Origin: Candidatus Peribacter sp. UBA6535
GTDB lineage: Bacteria > Patescibacteriota > Gracilibacteria > Peribacterales > Peribacteraceae
Direction of reading: 5' to 3'
Length of the DNA stretch: 32,408 bases
Assembly (NCBI GenBank): GCA_002436205.1
Contig: DJKT01000056.1
Coordinates: forward strand, 31,664-64,071
Shown: positions 15,877-24,534 of the stretch, piece by piece
How the letters are laid out: every line of letters begins with the position of its first letter
Position numbering within the stretch: position 1 is the stretch's first letter
Made by a program: the position numbers and the translations under genes
The notes under the pieces: generated by a model
Databases searched by the model: none
The model's input: only the letters and a program-made list of their open reading frames with translations
Told to the model about the DNA's origin: nothing

Positions 15877-17198
15877 TACTGATAACACTACTTTTGACGG
15901 CGGAAGGATGGCTAGTTGCACATCGGCTTCTCAGGAAGTCTTATGGATCATTACTAGAAATATTTCTTGGGCTACCACTTGGAGCGCTTATAAATCTTTT
16001 TGCCATAGTGATAATAACCTTGATAGGAATCGAACTGCATGCGATAAGTATCATTGCTGCAAATTTGGTGGCAACTCTGCTACTACTAATTTCAGTTCAG
16101 CCCTTAATGAAGAGTAAAAGTCCTGATGCTGTTGTTGAGGGTTCACCTATAAAAGTACCACGGATGGTTGCTGTGCTTTCTGGATTCATAGTTGCGGCTT
16201 CTCTGTTGTACGCAGTATCACACACACTGCTTCCTACCTTTCACTACGACAGTACAACCAACTGGAACATGCGATCGAAAGTATCTTACTACAGGGCTGA
16301 GATGGTATTTGATACACAGTCTGAATTGGTAAGTAAGCCACACTATCCTTTCCTTTATCATGCGCTTCAAATTAGCTCTAACCAGTTTAGCCCTAATTGG
16401 AGCGATAAAAATGCAAATGGGATTCATCTCCTATTAATGCTCGCGTGTTTCGGTGCAATCTTTCAGATGCTTTCGCGCCGAGGAGGTTCGTATGCGCTAC
16501 TCATAACTGCATTGATTATTGGAATTCCATTGATGACATTGCATGCGGGACAATCGTATGCAGACATCACACTCATTGGGTTTGCTCTTGTTTCGCTCTC
16601 TACATTTATTGGATTTCGTAAATCGGATGATACTCGGCTTCTTTTTCTTTCGGGATTATTCCTTGCAGCGTGTGTGTGGACAAAGTCTGATGGACTCTTC
16701 TTCTGCTACATACCGTGGATTATTATGATGGCAATTGCGTTGATTCGCTACGAAGGATCTATAAGTAGATTACGCTACCCAGTTGGATTCAGCATTATGC
16801 TATCTCTGACATGGCCGGCATTTGCTGCACTTAAAGGCTTGTCACTAACACCACATGGAGCAGGTGATACGGAATTCGTTTTCAACGTAGAAGCTGTGAG
16901 CGCCTTTAGTCGGGCTCTGTTTGTCACAGGATCATTTGGAATCTACTGGTATGGGCTTTTGAGCATTCTTGCATTAACACTCCTCGGAATTCGTAAGAAC
17001 TCGATAACAATTGATCGAAAATATCTAATCACACTCTTATGGGGTCTGATTGCAATGGGTGGGTATATGGGAGTGTATCTTCTGACATCCAATACGGAGT
17101 ACCTCATCGTCGGTCAGTCATTTGATCGTCAAATACTGCTTCCTGCCTCTCTGCTGGCTCTCTCACTTGCATACACGCTAATCCCCCGTCGATTGTAG
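15873..17198 (+). CDS. GT-C-like multi-pass membrane glycosyltransferase
   Basis: The 441-residue protein has about 11-12 hydrophobic helices. A first extracellular loop, HYDSTTNWNMRSKVSYY (about residues 127-143), has an Asp at the place where GT-C enzymes keep a catalytic acidic residue. SKPHYPFLYH and a late SNTEYLIVGQSFDRQILLP resemble RgtA/PMT/ArnT-like enzymes that use lipid-linked sugars on the outer face of the membrane. Acceptor and donor are unknown. It starts within the stop codon of the previous gene. A perfect 14-base palindrome follows its stop. Confidence 0.65.
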   Translation: MILITLLLTAEGWLVAHRLLRKSYGSLLEIFLGLPLGALINLFAIVIITLIGIELHAISIIAANLVATLLLLISVQPLMKSKSPDAVVEGSPIKVPRMVAVLSGFIVAASLLYAVSHTLLPTFHYDSTTNWNMRSKVSYYRAEMVFDTQSELVSKPHYPFLYHALQISSNQFSPNWSDKNANGIHLLLMLACFGAIFQMLSRRGGSYALLITALIIGIPLMTLHAGQSYADITLIGFALVSLSTFIGFRKSDDTRLLFLSGLFLAACVWTKSDGLFFCYIPWIIMMAIALIRYEGSISRLRYPVGFSIMLSLTWPAFAALKGLSLTPHGAGDTEFVFNVEAVSAFSRALFVTGSFGIYWYGLLSILALTLLGIRKNSITIDRKYLITLLWGLIAMGGYMGVYLLTSNTEYLIVGQSFDRQILLPASLLALSLAYTLIPRRL

Positions 17199-17200
17199 TT

Positions 17201-17214
17201 GCGTGTTAACACGC
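17201..17214. repeat. Perfect 14-bp palindrome
   Basis: GCGTGTTAACACGC is its own reverse complement and begins two bases after the GT-C-like gene's stop, about 80 bases before the -10 box of the EamA gene. It lacks a loop and a T-run, so an operator is likelier than a terminator. Confidence 0.6.
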
Positions 17215-17291
17215 TGTCACAAATAGCAATATCTTCATTTCTCAGTTAATTTACTGCATTTTGAGGTATAGCCAATATGTATATATTATGG

Positions 17292-17297
17292 TATAAT
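17292..17297 (+). promoter_or_regulatory. Extended -10 box of the EamA transporter
   Basis: TATAAT preceded by TGG predicts a start near 17304, seven bases before the ATG at 17311. Confidence 0.6.
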
Positions 17298-17310
17298 AAA
17301 TATTAGAAAT

Positions 17311-18306
17311 ATGTACACAAAAAACTTCTCTTTGCCATTTTTCGGGGCTAAACAAAAGGTCAGATCTACAACTGTAGGTTGGATATCTCTGGCAATCGCC
17401 ATAATTGCAGGGTCAACATCCACTCCCTTTGCAAAGGTTTTAGGTACGAGTCTCTCACCACTGACTCTACTGCTGCTTTCAGAATCTATCGTTTTGATAT
17501 TTACCATACTATCATTTGGATTTCTCCCTCTATTAGAAGAACTCCTAGCTATAAAAAAGAAGCACATAGCACCTCTCATATCTATTGGAATCACCAATAG
17601 TATAATTGCACCTCTTCTTATTTTTACAGGTTTGCATGTCGCAGATGCGGTGAATGCAGAGCTCTTCCTAAGAAGTTCAAGCTTCTTCCTGTTTATCTAT
17701 GCGGGGATATTCTTAAGAGAAAAAATTCGACGCGCTGAAATCCTTGCACTTCTGAGTATGTTCTTTGGTATTAGCATCGTAGCCCTCAGGGGGTTCACCG
17801 GGCCTATGAGCATTGCGCCGGGAGACCTTTTGATCATTGGTGGTGCATTGAGCTATGCAATCGGTAATGCTGTCTTTAAGCAAAAGCTCTCGAAGCTTCA
17901 CCCAGAAGTTGTACTATTTAGCCGTGGCCTTATGGCTGTGACGTTCTTTGTACTGGTTGCACCAATTGTACAGTTACCAATTGTCGAAGAAATAACAACA
18001 TTCCCTCTGGCCCTCTTTGGAGCGCTTATTGGATACGGGTTCCTCTCTCGCTTTATGTACCTCTTCAGTTTCTACGAATCTATGGAGCGTATGAGTGCGC
18101 ATACCGTATCGCTATTCCTTCCACTCATCAGTGTAGGAAGCCTTGCCTTTGCTCATGTGTATCTGGGGGAAGGAGTGTACTGGTACCACATGGTAGGTGG
18201 ACTCTTTATAATTCTAGGATCCATCATCATTCAACTCTCCTCGAAGCACCTTAAGGGTGAACATCTAGACAGGCATCTGAGGCACGGAAATAGGCACCAC
18301 GTTTAG
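17311..18306 (+). CDS. EamA/DMT-superfamily permease
   Basis: The 331-residue protein has ten hydrophobic segments arranged as two EamA repeats. The first begins ISLAIAIIAGSTSTPFAKVLG and the second begins GDLLIIGGALSYAIGNAVFKQ (short excerpts marking the repeat starts). Conserved small and aromatic residues are typical of drug/metabolite transporters, which export amino acids, sugars or metabolites; the substrate cannot be read from sequence. The stop TAG interlocks with the TAA of the opposing SLH gene at 18303-18306. Confidence 0.85.
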   Translation: MYTKNFSLPFFGAKQKVRSTTVGWISLAIAIIAGSTSTPFAKVLGTSLSPLTLLLLSESIVLIFTILSFGFLPLLEELLAIKKKHIAPLISIGITNSIIAPLLIFTGLHVADAVNAELFLRSSSFFLFIYAGIFLREKIRRAEILALLSMFFGISIVALRGFTGPMSIAPGDLLIIGGALSYAIGNAVFKQKLSKLHPEVVLFSRGLMAVTFFVLVAPIVQLPIVEEITTFPLALFGALIGYGFLSRFMYLFSFYESMERMSAHTVSLFLPLISVGSLAFAHVYLGEGVYWYHMVGGLFIILGSIIIQLSSKHLKGEHLDRHLRHGNRHHV

Positions 18307-19136
18307 CGCTTACCGTAGGTTTGCGAAGCGAGTGAAAAAATCTTCGCCGTCTCTGCACGATTGACCGGATCTCCAGGGCCAAAGTATCCTGTCGGGTTTC
18401 CGTTGCTACCACTATATCCGGAGACCACTCCATCCCCTGCTGCAGTTTCTACTGCATTCCCGTAGGGAGTTGCGCGCGTGACATCTTCGAACACTGTTCC
18501 AGATACCGGCGAAACGCGAGCAGAGAATGCCTGTATTACTGTCACTACTACTTCCGCACGATCTGCGGGTCGCGAAGGGTCTACAATCCCATCACTAAAG
18601 ATAATCCAACGATTATATTCTGCGCACTGCACATACTTTTGAGACCACCTTCCTCGTGCAGAAGAATTCTTTAGAGAATCTCCACAGTTATAGAGGTCAA
18701 TACCTGCTGCTATCACTGCCATCTTTGCCAGTTGCTCTATGGTGACAAAGTCCGCAGGGCCAAACTCCCCTGTCGGATTACCCTCAGCATCTGCGTAACC
18801 TGAGACAAGATTCATCTGCGCAGCATCGACTATGTACTGTGCAAACCACTCTTCCAAAGGCACATCCTTCAGTTCAACCTCTACTCCATCTACTGTGATT
18901 GTCGCAAACTCAGCTTCATCCTCAACTTCTTCTACCTCTTCTTCCTCCCCTTCTAAGACTGGGAAGAGTTCTGGGCTATCTTCGACTACTGCGTCACGTT
19001 GCTGCTGATTGATATCTCCTTCATCTGAACCTATAACCTGCTCAAAAAGCTCAAGATCATTTGAGAGCTTATCCCACTCCCCTGCCAAGGCAGTAGGAAC
19101 TAGAAGAAGAGCGGTGATCCATGCGATACGGTACAT
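18303..19136 (-). CDS. SLH-domain surface protein
   Basis: The 277-residue product has a signal peptide (MYRIAWITALLLVPTALAG), an acidic linker region (EEEEVEEVEDEAEF) and SLH repeats. Two of these show the phrase VSGYxxxxGNPTGxFGPxDxV (about residues 105-135 and 235-260), and the end reads VNRAETAKIFSL. SLH domains anchor proteins to cell-wall-linked pyruvylated glycans. Two cysteines in the middle could form a disulfide. The start is ATG 19136: an upstream in-frame ATG at 19172 would put a hydrophilic extension before the signal peptide and cover the promoter hexamer TACCAT (minus strand, 19144-19149). Confidence 0.85.
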   Translation of the reverse strand: MYRIAWITALLLVPTALAGEWDKLSNDLELFEQVIGSDEGDINQQQRDAVVEDSPELFPVLEGEEEEVEEVEDEAEFATITVDGVEVELKDVPLEEWFAQYIVDAAQMNLVSGYADAEGNPTGEFGPADFVTIEQLAKMAVIAAGIDLYNCGDSLKNSSARGRWSQKYVQCAEYNRWIIFSDGIVDPSRPADRAEVVVTVIQAFSARVSPVSGTVFEDVTRATPYGNAVETAAGDGVVSGYSGSNGNPTGYFGPGDPVNRAETAKIFSLASQTYGKR

Positions 19137-19143
19137 GGAGTGT

Positions 19144-19149
19144 ATGGTA
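19144..19149 (-). promoter_or_regulatory. Extended -10 box of the SLH protein
   Basis: On the minus strand TACCAT preceded by TGA ends seven bases before the ATG at 19136, giving a virtually leaderless transcript. Confidence 0.4.
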
Positions 19150-19196
19150 TCAAAATGCGTAAAATAGGACAATTGAAAGAATCACCTTGCCCTTAA

Positions 19197-19229
19197 ATGT
19201 CTGACCCTGTAGTCTCCATCGGAACATGA
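19197..19229 (+). CDS. Possible ten-codon leader ORF overlapping the carB start
   Basis: ATG at 19197 opens a frame encoding MSDPVVSIGT and stops at TGA 19227-19229, which overlaps the carB ATG (ATGA). It could couple ribosomes into carB or act as a leader peptide. It could equally be chance; no regulatory codon run is visible. Confidence 0.25.
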   Translation: MSDPVVSIGT

Positions 19230-22200
19230 TCGCAGATGAGACCAAGGGCACTCCTTGTCCCCATGCCGGGGAAGGAGAGGCTTTTTCCAAAAGTTTGGAG
19301 GACATTAAGACTATTTTACTCCTTGGCTCCGGTGCACTAAAGATTGGTGAAGCCGGAGAATTCGACTATTCCGGAAGCCAGGCAATCAAAGCATTTAAAG
19401 AAGAAGGCAAACGCGTTGTACTAATCAATCCGAATATCGCAACGAATCAAACAAGTTGGGGACTTGCAGATAGTGTGTACTTCGAACCTGTCACTCCACA
19501 TTTTGTTGAGCGCATTATCGAAAAAGAAAAGCCTGATGCCATTGCCCTTTCATTTGGAGGACAAACCGCACTCAACTGTGGTGTTGCATTGGATGAATCC
19601 GGCGTGCTCGAAAAGTACAACGTGCGTGTTCTTGGTACAAGTGTGGAAAGTATTAATAAGACAGAAGATCGTGCCGTATTTAATGCTGAGTTGAAATCTA
19701 TCGATATTGATGTTCCCAAAAGTCACGCATGTGAATCTCTCGAAGAAGCTTTGAAGGCAGGGTTAGACATTGGCTATCCCGTAATTATCCGTGCGGCATT
19801 TGCGCTTGGTGGTAAGGGAAGTGGAAGAGCTATGAACGAAAAGGAGTTGACCGATATTTGCAAAGTAGCATTTGTAGAGTCGCCGCAAGTTCTTGTAGAG
19901 GAAGACTTAACAGGATGGAAAGAAATAGAATATGAAGTCGTTCGCGATGCATACGATAACTGCATCACCGTATGTAACATGGAGAATGTCGACCCTCTAG
20001 GTATTCACACCGGTGAATCCATAGTAGTTGCTCCTAGTCAGACACTGGATAATCACGAGTATCAGATGCTGCGATCAATTGCTCTTACAGTGATACGTCA
20101 TTTGAAAATTGTTGGAGAGTGCAATATTCAATATGCACTCGATCCGAAGTCGCGAAAATATCGTGTCATCGAAGTGAATGCTCGCCTGAGTAGAAGCTCT
20201 GCTCTTGCCTCCAAGGCAACAGGGTATCCACTAGCATTTATCGCTGCAAAGCTTGCACTTGGTTACAGTCTTCCGGAACTTCGTAATGCGATTACCCAAG
20301 TAACGAGTGCGGACTTCGAACCTTCTCTCGACTACATTGCAGTCAAAGTCCCCCGCTGGGATTTGCAGAAATTTCGCTTTGTCTCCGACAAGGTTACATC
20401 AGAAATGAAATCTGTAGGAGAAGTAATGGCATTGGGCAGGACATTCGAAGAAGCCCTACAGAAAGCCATGCGTATGCTCAATATCGGTGCTGTTGGGCTC
20501 TACCCTGTTCCAATGGAATTTGAAGACTTGGACGCCGAAGTAAAAAAGCCAACTCCGCGAAGAATCTTTGCTATTGCAGAAGCACTTAAAGGTGCATGGA
20601 CTCCAGAGCAAATCAATATTGGAACCGGTGTGGATTTATGGTTCCTCAACCGCATTCATGATTGTGCATCTATTACCAAAGACCTTGCAGAAGAGGATGA
20701 GCTCTCTGAGCCTTTGATGCGTAAAGCGAAGAAAGCCGGATTCAGCGACAGTGCAATTGGAAAGATTACAGAGAACGAAACAGAGTCTGTACGGAGTCTA
20801 CGCAAATCTCTTGGCATCGAGCCTGTAGTAAAGCAGGTTGATACCCTGGCAGGAGAATTCCCTGCAAAAACAAATTACCTCTACCTCACCTATCATGGAC
20901 AGGAGCATGACATTACGTTTGAAGAGCAAAAAGATCGTGTACTTGTACTGGGAGGGGGGCCCTATTCGATTGGTTCATCCGTAGAATTTGACTGGTGCTG
21001 TGTGCAAGCTGCTCATGAATTGCAAAAGCAAGGCTATGACGTTGCTATGATCAATAGTAATCCAGAGACTGTCAGTACAGATTACGATGAGTGTGATGCA
21101 CTGTTCTTTGACGAGCTGAGTGAAGAACGTGTACGTGATGTTTATGACCTGCTTGCTGCAAGCGGTATCGTGGTCTCTATGGGTGGACAAATTCCAAACT
21201 CATTAGCTCCACGTCTTGCAGCGGCTGATGTTCCCATTCTCGGAACTGCACCAGAAAATATCGACAACGCAGAAGACCGACACAAGTTTAGTACGATGCT
21301 TGATGAACTCGATATCGATCAACCCGAGTGGCGTGAATTTACAGAGCTCTCCGAGGCACGAAAGTTTTCTGAAGAAGTTGGCTATCCAGTTATTGTTCGT
21401 CCAAGTTATGTTCTCTCTGGAGCATCCATGGCAGTGGTGCATTCCGATGAAGACTTGTCTGCCTATGTAGGTCAATCTGCATTTATTAATAAAGAGGCGC
21501 CTATTGTTGTTTCGAAATTTGAACAGGGAGCAAAAGAAATTGAGTTTGATGGAGTAGCACAAAATGGAGAGCTGCTGATCTATGCTATTTCTGAGCACGT
21601 CGAAAATGCGGGAGTGCACTCCGGTGATGCGACTATTGTACTTCCACCTCAACGCGTGAACTTAGAAACGCTCCGCAGAGTAAAAGCTACTGCAAAAGCT
21701 ATCGGTAAAGCACTACAAATATCCGGGCCCTATAACATTCAATTCCTCGCAAAGAACAACCGACTCAAAGTTATCGAATGTAATTTACGTGCCAGTCGCA
21801 GCTTCCCCTTTGCCAGCAAGGTGACAGGAGAAAACTTTATCACTCTTGCAACGCAAGCACTCATCGGAAAGGCTTCGACAAAAGGGCGATACCAAACACT
21901 GGATCTTGACCACGTCGGTGTAAAGGCTGCTCAGTTTAGTTTTAGTCGACTTAAAGGAGCAGACCCCCGTCTTGGTGTAGAAATGGCAAGTACCGGAGAA
22001 GTTGCCTGCTTCGGACATAATGCAGAGCAAGCATTGCTCACAGCTCTGATGGCAGTTGGATTTACAGTTCCTAAAAAGAATATTCTCGTTACCATTGGCC
22101 GTCTGGAAGACAAGATAGATATGCTCAGTTCCATTCAGGCCTTACATGAAAGAGGATTTAAATTCTTTGCCACCAAAAGAACACATGAATTCTTGGAGTC

Positions 22201-22492
22201 TCGTAATATTCCTTCTGCCATGCTCAATAAAGTATCGGAGCCTCGAGATCCAAATATACGAGATTATCTGGAAAAAAAGAGGGTCGACTTGGTTATCAAC
22301 ATTCCGACACATTCTCGCGGAGAGGAGCAGACCGATGGGTACTTTATTCGAAGGCTCGCAACTGACCACGGTATTCCGCTTATTACCAACGTTCAGCTGG
22401 CAAAACGTATTATTGAGGCTCTTTCCCAAGAAAATACGGAGCAGCTGCCTATTATGGAATGGCCAAAACTGCTTACAGAAAGCACTCACTAG
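19226..22492 (+). CDS. carB: Carbamoyl-phosphate synthase large subunit
   Basis: The 1088-residue enzyme makes carbamoyl phosphate from bicarbonate, ammonia and two ATP for pyrimidine and arginine synthesis. Two homologous ATP-grasp halves are present: GEFDYSGSQAIKAFKEEG, RAAFALGGKGSG and VNARLSRSSALASKATGYP in the first; GGGPYSIGSSVEFDWC and RPSYVLSGASMAV in the second. A C-terminal MGS-like allosteric domain (about 970-1080) follows. Several phrases (RAAFALGG, NMENVDPLGIHTGES, PRWDLQKF) look closer to the eukaryotic/CAD-type and Bacteroidetes-type enzyme than to E. coli CarB, from memory. No carA is visible in the window, so the glutaminase subunit must lie elsewhere or be missing. A possible -10 (TAGTCT, 19210-19215) with TTGCCC 17 bases upstream leaves a four-base leader. 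Confidence 0.96.
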   Translation: MIADETKGTPCPHAGEGEAFSKSLEDIKTILLLGSGALKIGEAGEFDYSGSQAIKAFKEEGKRVVLINPNIATNQTSWGLADSVYFEPVTPHFVERIIEKEKPDAIALSFGGQTALNCGVALDESGVLEKYNVRVLGTSVESINKTEDRAVFNAELKSIDIDVPKSHACESLEEALKAGLDIGYPVIIRAAFALGGKGSGRAMNEKELTDICKVAFVESPQVLVEEDLTGWKEIEYEVVRDAYDNCITVCNMENVDPLGIHTGESIVVAPSQTLDNHEYQMLRSIALTVIRHLKIVGECNIQYALDPKSRKYRVIEVNARLSRSSALASKATGYPLAFIAAKLALGYSLPELRNAITQVTSADFEPSLDYIAVKVPRWDLQKFRFVSDKVTSEMKSVGEVMALGRTFEEALQKAMRMLNIGAVGLYPVPMEFEDLDAEVKKPTPRRIFAIAEALKGAWTPEQINIGTGVDLWFLNRIHDCASITKDLAEEDELSEPLMRKAKKAGFSDSAIGKITENETESVRSLRKSLGIEPVVKQVDTLAGEFPAKTNYLYLTYHGQEHDITFEEQKDRVLVLGGGPYSIGSSVEFDWCCVQAAHELQKQGYDVAMINSNPETVSTDYDECDALFFDELSEERVRDVYDLLAASGIVVSMGGQIPNSLAPRLAAADVPILGTAPENIDNAEDRHKFSTMLDELDIDQPEWREFTELSEARKFSEEVGYPVIVRPSYVLSGASMAVVHSDEDLSAYVGQSAFINKEAPIVVSKFEQGAKEIEFDGVAQNGELLIYAISEHVENAGVHSGDATIVLPPQRVNLETLRRVKATAKAIGKALQISGPYNIQFLAKNNRLKVIECNLRASRSFPFASKVTGENFITLATQALIGKASTKGRYQTLDLDHVGVKAAQFSFSRLKGADPRLGVEMASTGEVACFGHNAEQALLTALMAVGFTVPKKNILVTIGRLEDKIDMLSSIQALHERGFKFFATKRTHEFLESRNIPSAMLNKVSEPRDPNIRDYLEKKRVDLVINIPTHSRGEEQTDGYFIRRLATDHGIPLITNVQLAKRIIEALSQENTEQLPIMEWPKLLTESTH

Positions 22493-22571
22493 CCAAATCT
22501 CTGCAAATTTGTTGCTCAAAAGCGCTCCATTGCGTACACTTTTGCAGAAATTTCGATTCCCACTTAGATTT

Positions 22572-23075
22572 ATGGCCAAAGGCGACGACGACACAGTATT
22601 GGATGAGACTCTCGTTACGAAAGAGGGTTTAAAACGACTTCAGGATGAACTGGAGGAATTGAAGGGTGTAAAACGTAAAGAGGTGGCAGACCGCCTAAAG
22701 GAGGCAATTTCGTACGGAGACCTCTCGGAAAACTCCGAATATCAAGAGGCAAAGACCGAGCAAGCCTTTATTGAAGGGCGCATATTGGAGCTGGAACAAA
22801 TGATCAAGAATGCCAAAATCATCTCTGAGAAAAAGGCAGATACCAAATCGAAAGAAATCCAAGTAGGAACAACAGCAACGATCCGCAATAAGACAGATGG
22901 TGATGATCCTATTGCCTATACTATTGTAGGTTCGACAGAAGCAGATCCACTTGAAAAGAAGATCAGCAATGAATCTCCAGTTGGAAAAGCTGTTCTCGGT
23001 AAAAAGAAGGGTGACACCGTAGAAGTAAGCACTCCTGCCGGTAGTTTCAAGTATGAGATAATTAAGGTAGCATAA
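22572..23075 (+). CDS. greA: Transcription elongation factor GreA
   Basis: The 167-residue factor rescues backtracked RNA polymerase by stimulating transcript cleavage. The N-terminal coiled coil carries the family phrase VTKEGLKRLQDELEELK and the acidic tip region GDLSENSEYQEAKTEQ. The C-terminal FKBP-like domain includes ISNESPVGKAVLGKKKGD. The frame is open far upstream into carB, but the start is ATG 22572 by family length and the downstream motif position. A TACACT hexamer at 22535-22540 predicts a leader of about 25 bases, longer than for most neighbours. The next gene starts five bases after the stop. Confidence 0.95.
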   Translation: MAKGDDDTVLDETLVTKEGLKRLQDELEELKGVKRKEVADRLKEAISYGDLSENSEYQEAKTEQAFIEGRILELEQMIKNAKIISEKKADTKSKEIQVGTTATIRNKTDGDDPIAYTIVGSTEADPLEKKISNESPVGKAVLGKKKGDTVEVSTPAGSFKYEIIKVA

Positions 23076-23080
23076 CAGTA

Positions 23081-23470
23081 ATGGCTGACGACGCATCATC
23101 AGGTTCGGCATCTGGCGTGACCATCCCCGATGATCTTCGCCAAAAGTTTCCGGATCTTTGTGAACTGATTCTTAAGTCTGAAAGTATGAATGATGAGGAG
23201 CGGCAATACTGGGTAAATATCCTGCCTATAATGACACCGGAACAGGTGCAAAATCTTCGCGATATTTTGGATAACGAGAAGGAGCAACTTGCAGATATTG
23301 ACGCGAAATACTCAACACAAATTGATTCAGCATCCGACCAAGAACTCATTGCTAAAACAGAGGCCTCACGTAGAAAAAGACGTACAGAACACGCAGAGCA
23401 AGAAGAGGAACACGAGAAAAAAGAGGAGGAACAGACAGAGGATCTGCTCAAGAAAATTGAGCAGCTATGA
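23081..23470 (+). CDS. Small charged coiled-coil protein of unknown function
   Basis: The 129-residue product has a short helical domain (PDDLRQKFPDLCELIL through MTPEQVQNLRDILDNEKEQL) followed by a long Glu/Lys/Arg-rich helix (about 85-129) that is probably a coiled coil. There is no signal peptide. It starts five bases after greA and is likely co-transcribed and coupled. It ends in TGA overlapping the holA stop on the other strand. It resembles conserved unknown proteins of candidate-phyla bacteria in the MTPEQVQxLRDIL phrase (from memory only). Confidence 0.75.
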   Translation: MADDASSGSASGVTIPDDLRQKFPDLCELILKSESMNDEERQYWVNILPIMTPEQVQNLRDILDNEKEQLADIDAKYSTQIDSASDQELIAKTEASRRKRRTEHAEQEEEHEKKEEEQTEDLLKKIEQL

Positions 23471-24427
23471 TGCACTGAGTACAACTATCGAATTATCGAT
23501 AATAGAGAGAAGTTCTTCTGGTGCCTCGACAGTAGACTTAAAGCTGCCGGTTTTTAGATCTTTGTCAGTTTGAGCAAATGCGCCTACCAAAGCATTGAGT
23601 TTCTTTCTATCCATTCTTTTTGCTAGAGGAAGCAGTGTTCGTACCGTACCAAAATTTACCCCTGTGCTTTTTGTAATTGCTGGTGGTGCAGAAATGCCTT
23701 CTTCAAGTGCACTCATCACAAGAGTCAGTTGCGATACGACCCAGAGTAATCTGCTCCATAGTGCATATGGACTTTCTCCTTTCTGGAGTAACTCTTTAGA
23801 AAATTTCAGCGCTTCATTACATTTTCCCATAGAAAGAAGATCCATCAATTTCCATCCAGCTTGCTCCTCATTGAGGAGTATTAGAGCGTCAATATCACCT
23901 GCCGAAATTCCCGCATCTCCTGCATATGTTGCAAGCTTTATAATTTCTACTGAAAGTAGTATTTGATCCTCTCCAACAGTATCAATCAAATATTGCGCAT
24001 TTTCTCTAGTAAGTATCGATCCTTCTTCTGTTGCCCGACTTAAAAGCCACGTAAATAAGCGCTCATTTCTAAGAGGTGCAAACGTTTTCGTCTCTGCTAT
24101 TGTCATCAGTTCCTTTGTACTGGATAAGCGTTTATCAGGCTTTGGATCTATGATCAGTAATAGATTCTGAGAATGGAGAATATTTTGTAATTCCAGCATT
24201 TCACCCTTCTCCATTTTGGGAATTCCATCCAGTACAATAAGCCTTTTTTCGGCAATAAAAGGGGCTGCAGCTATTTCGTCCATTATGAGCCGAGCAGAAA
24301 GCTTTTTTCCATCCAGTCGAGAGAGATTTTCTTCGCCGTGCTTAGCGATAAAACCCTGTATCCATCGCTTCTTTTCCTGACCTAATTCATAGAGATTTTC
24401 GCCGGAGAACAGGAATATCTGGGACAT
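23465..24427 (-). CDS. holA: DNA polymerase III delta subunit (clamp-loader)
   Basis: The 320-residue protein opens the sliding clamp as part of the clamp loader. The N-terminal domain starts MSQIFLFSGENLYELGQEKK and contains the family-like LSARLIMDEIAAAPFIAEKRLIVLDG and an LLLIIDPKPDKR segment. The middle is the small helical domain (SVEIIKLATYAG), and the C-terminal collar helices include YALWSRLLWVVSQL. Length fits HolA. ATG 24427 was chosen over an upstream ATG at 24445, which lies on the -10 box. The gene is convergent with the greA unit, sharing six bases. Confidence 0.85.
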   Translation of the reverse strand: MSQIFLFSGENLYELGQEKKRWIQGFIAKHGEENLSRLDGKKLSARLIMDEIAAAPFIAEKRLIVLDGIPKMEKGEMLELQNILHSQNLLLIIDPKPDKRLSSTKELMTIAETKTFAPLRNERLFTWLLSRATEEGSILTRENAQYLIDTVGEDQILLSVEIIKLATYAGDAGISAGDIDALILLNEEQAGWKLMDLLSMGKCNEALKFSKELLQKGESPYALWSRLLWVVSQLTLVMSALEEGISAPPAITKSTGVNFGTVRTLLPLAKRMDRKKLNALVGAFAQTDKDLKTGSFKSTVEAPEELLSIIDNSIVVLSAS

Positions 24428-24435
24428 AGGGAGAA

Positions 24436-24441
24436 AGTGTA
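24436..24441 (-). promoter_or_regulatory. Extended -10 box of holA
   Basis: On the minus strand TACACT preceded by TGG ends eight bases before the ATG, giving a two-base leader. Confidence 0.5.
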
Positions 24442-24520
24442 CCATATGTTAAATAGCACTAAGCAATAATTTCTATATCTACTCAACCCCTCCACACTCC
24501 CCAAATACAGCGTTTTTCGC

Positions 24521-24526
24521 TATAAT
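24521..24526 (+). promoter_or_regulatory. -10 box of the dockerin/cohesin/cupredoxin operon
   Basis: A consensus TATAAT ends eight bases before the dockerin-gene ATG at 24535. The predicted start is near 24533, so the operon mRNA would be essentially leaderless. Confidence 0.6.
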
Positions 24527-24534
24527 AATATGAT

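Noticed and set aside
22146..22571. N-terminal extension of greA back into carB
   Set aside because: The frame is merely open there; it overlaps the carB MGS domain, and GreA family length begins at ATG 22572.
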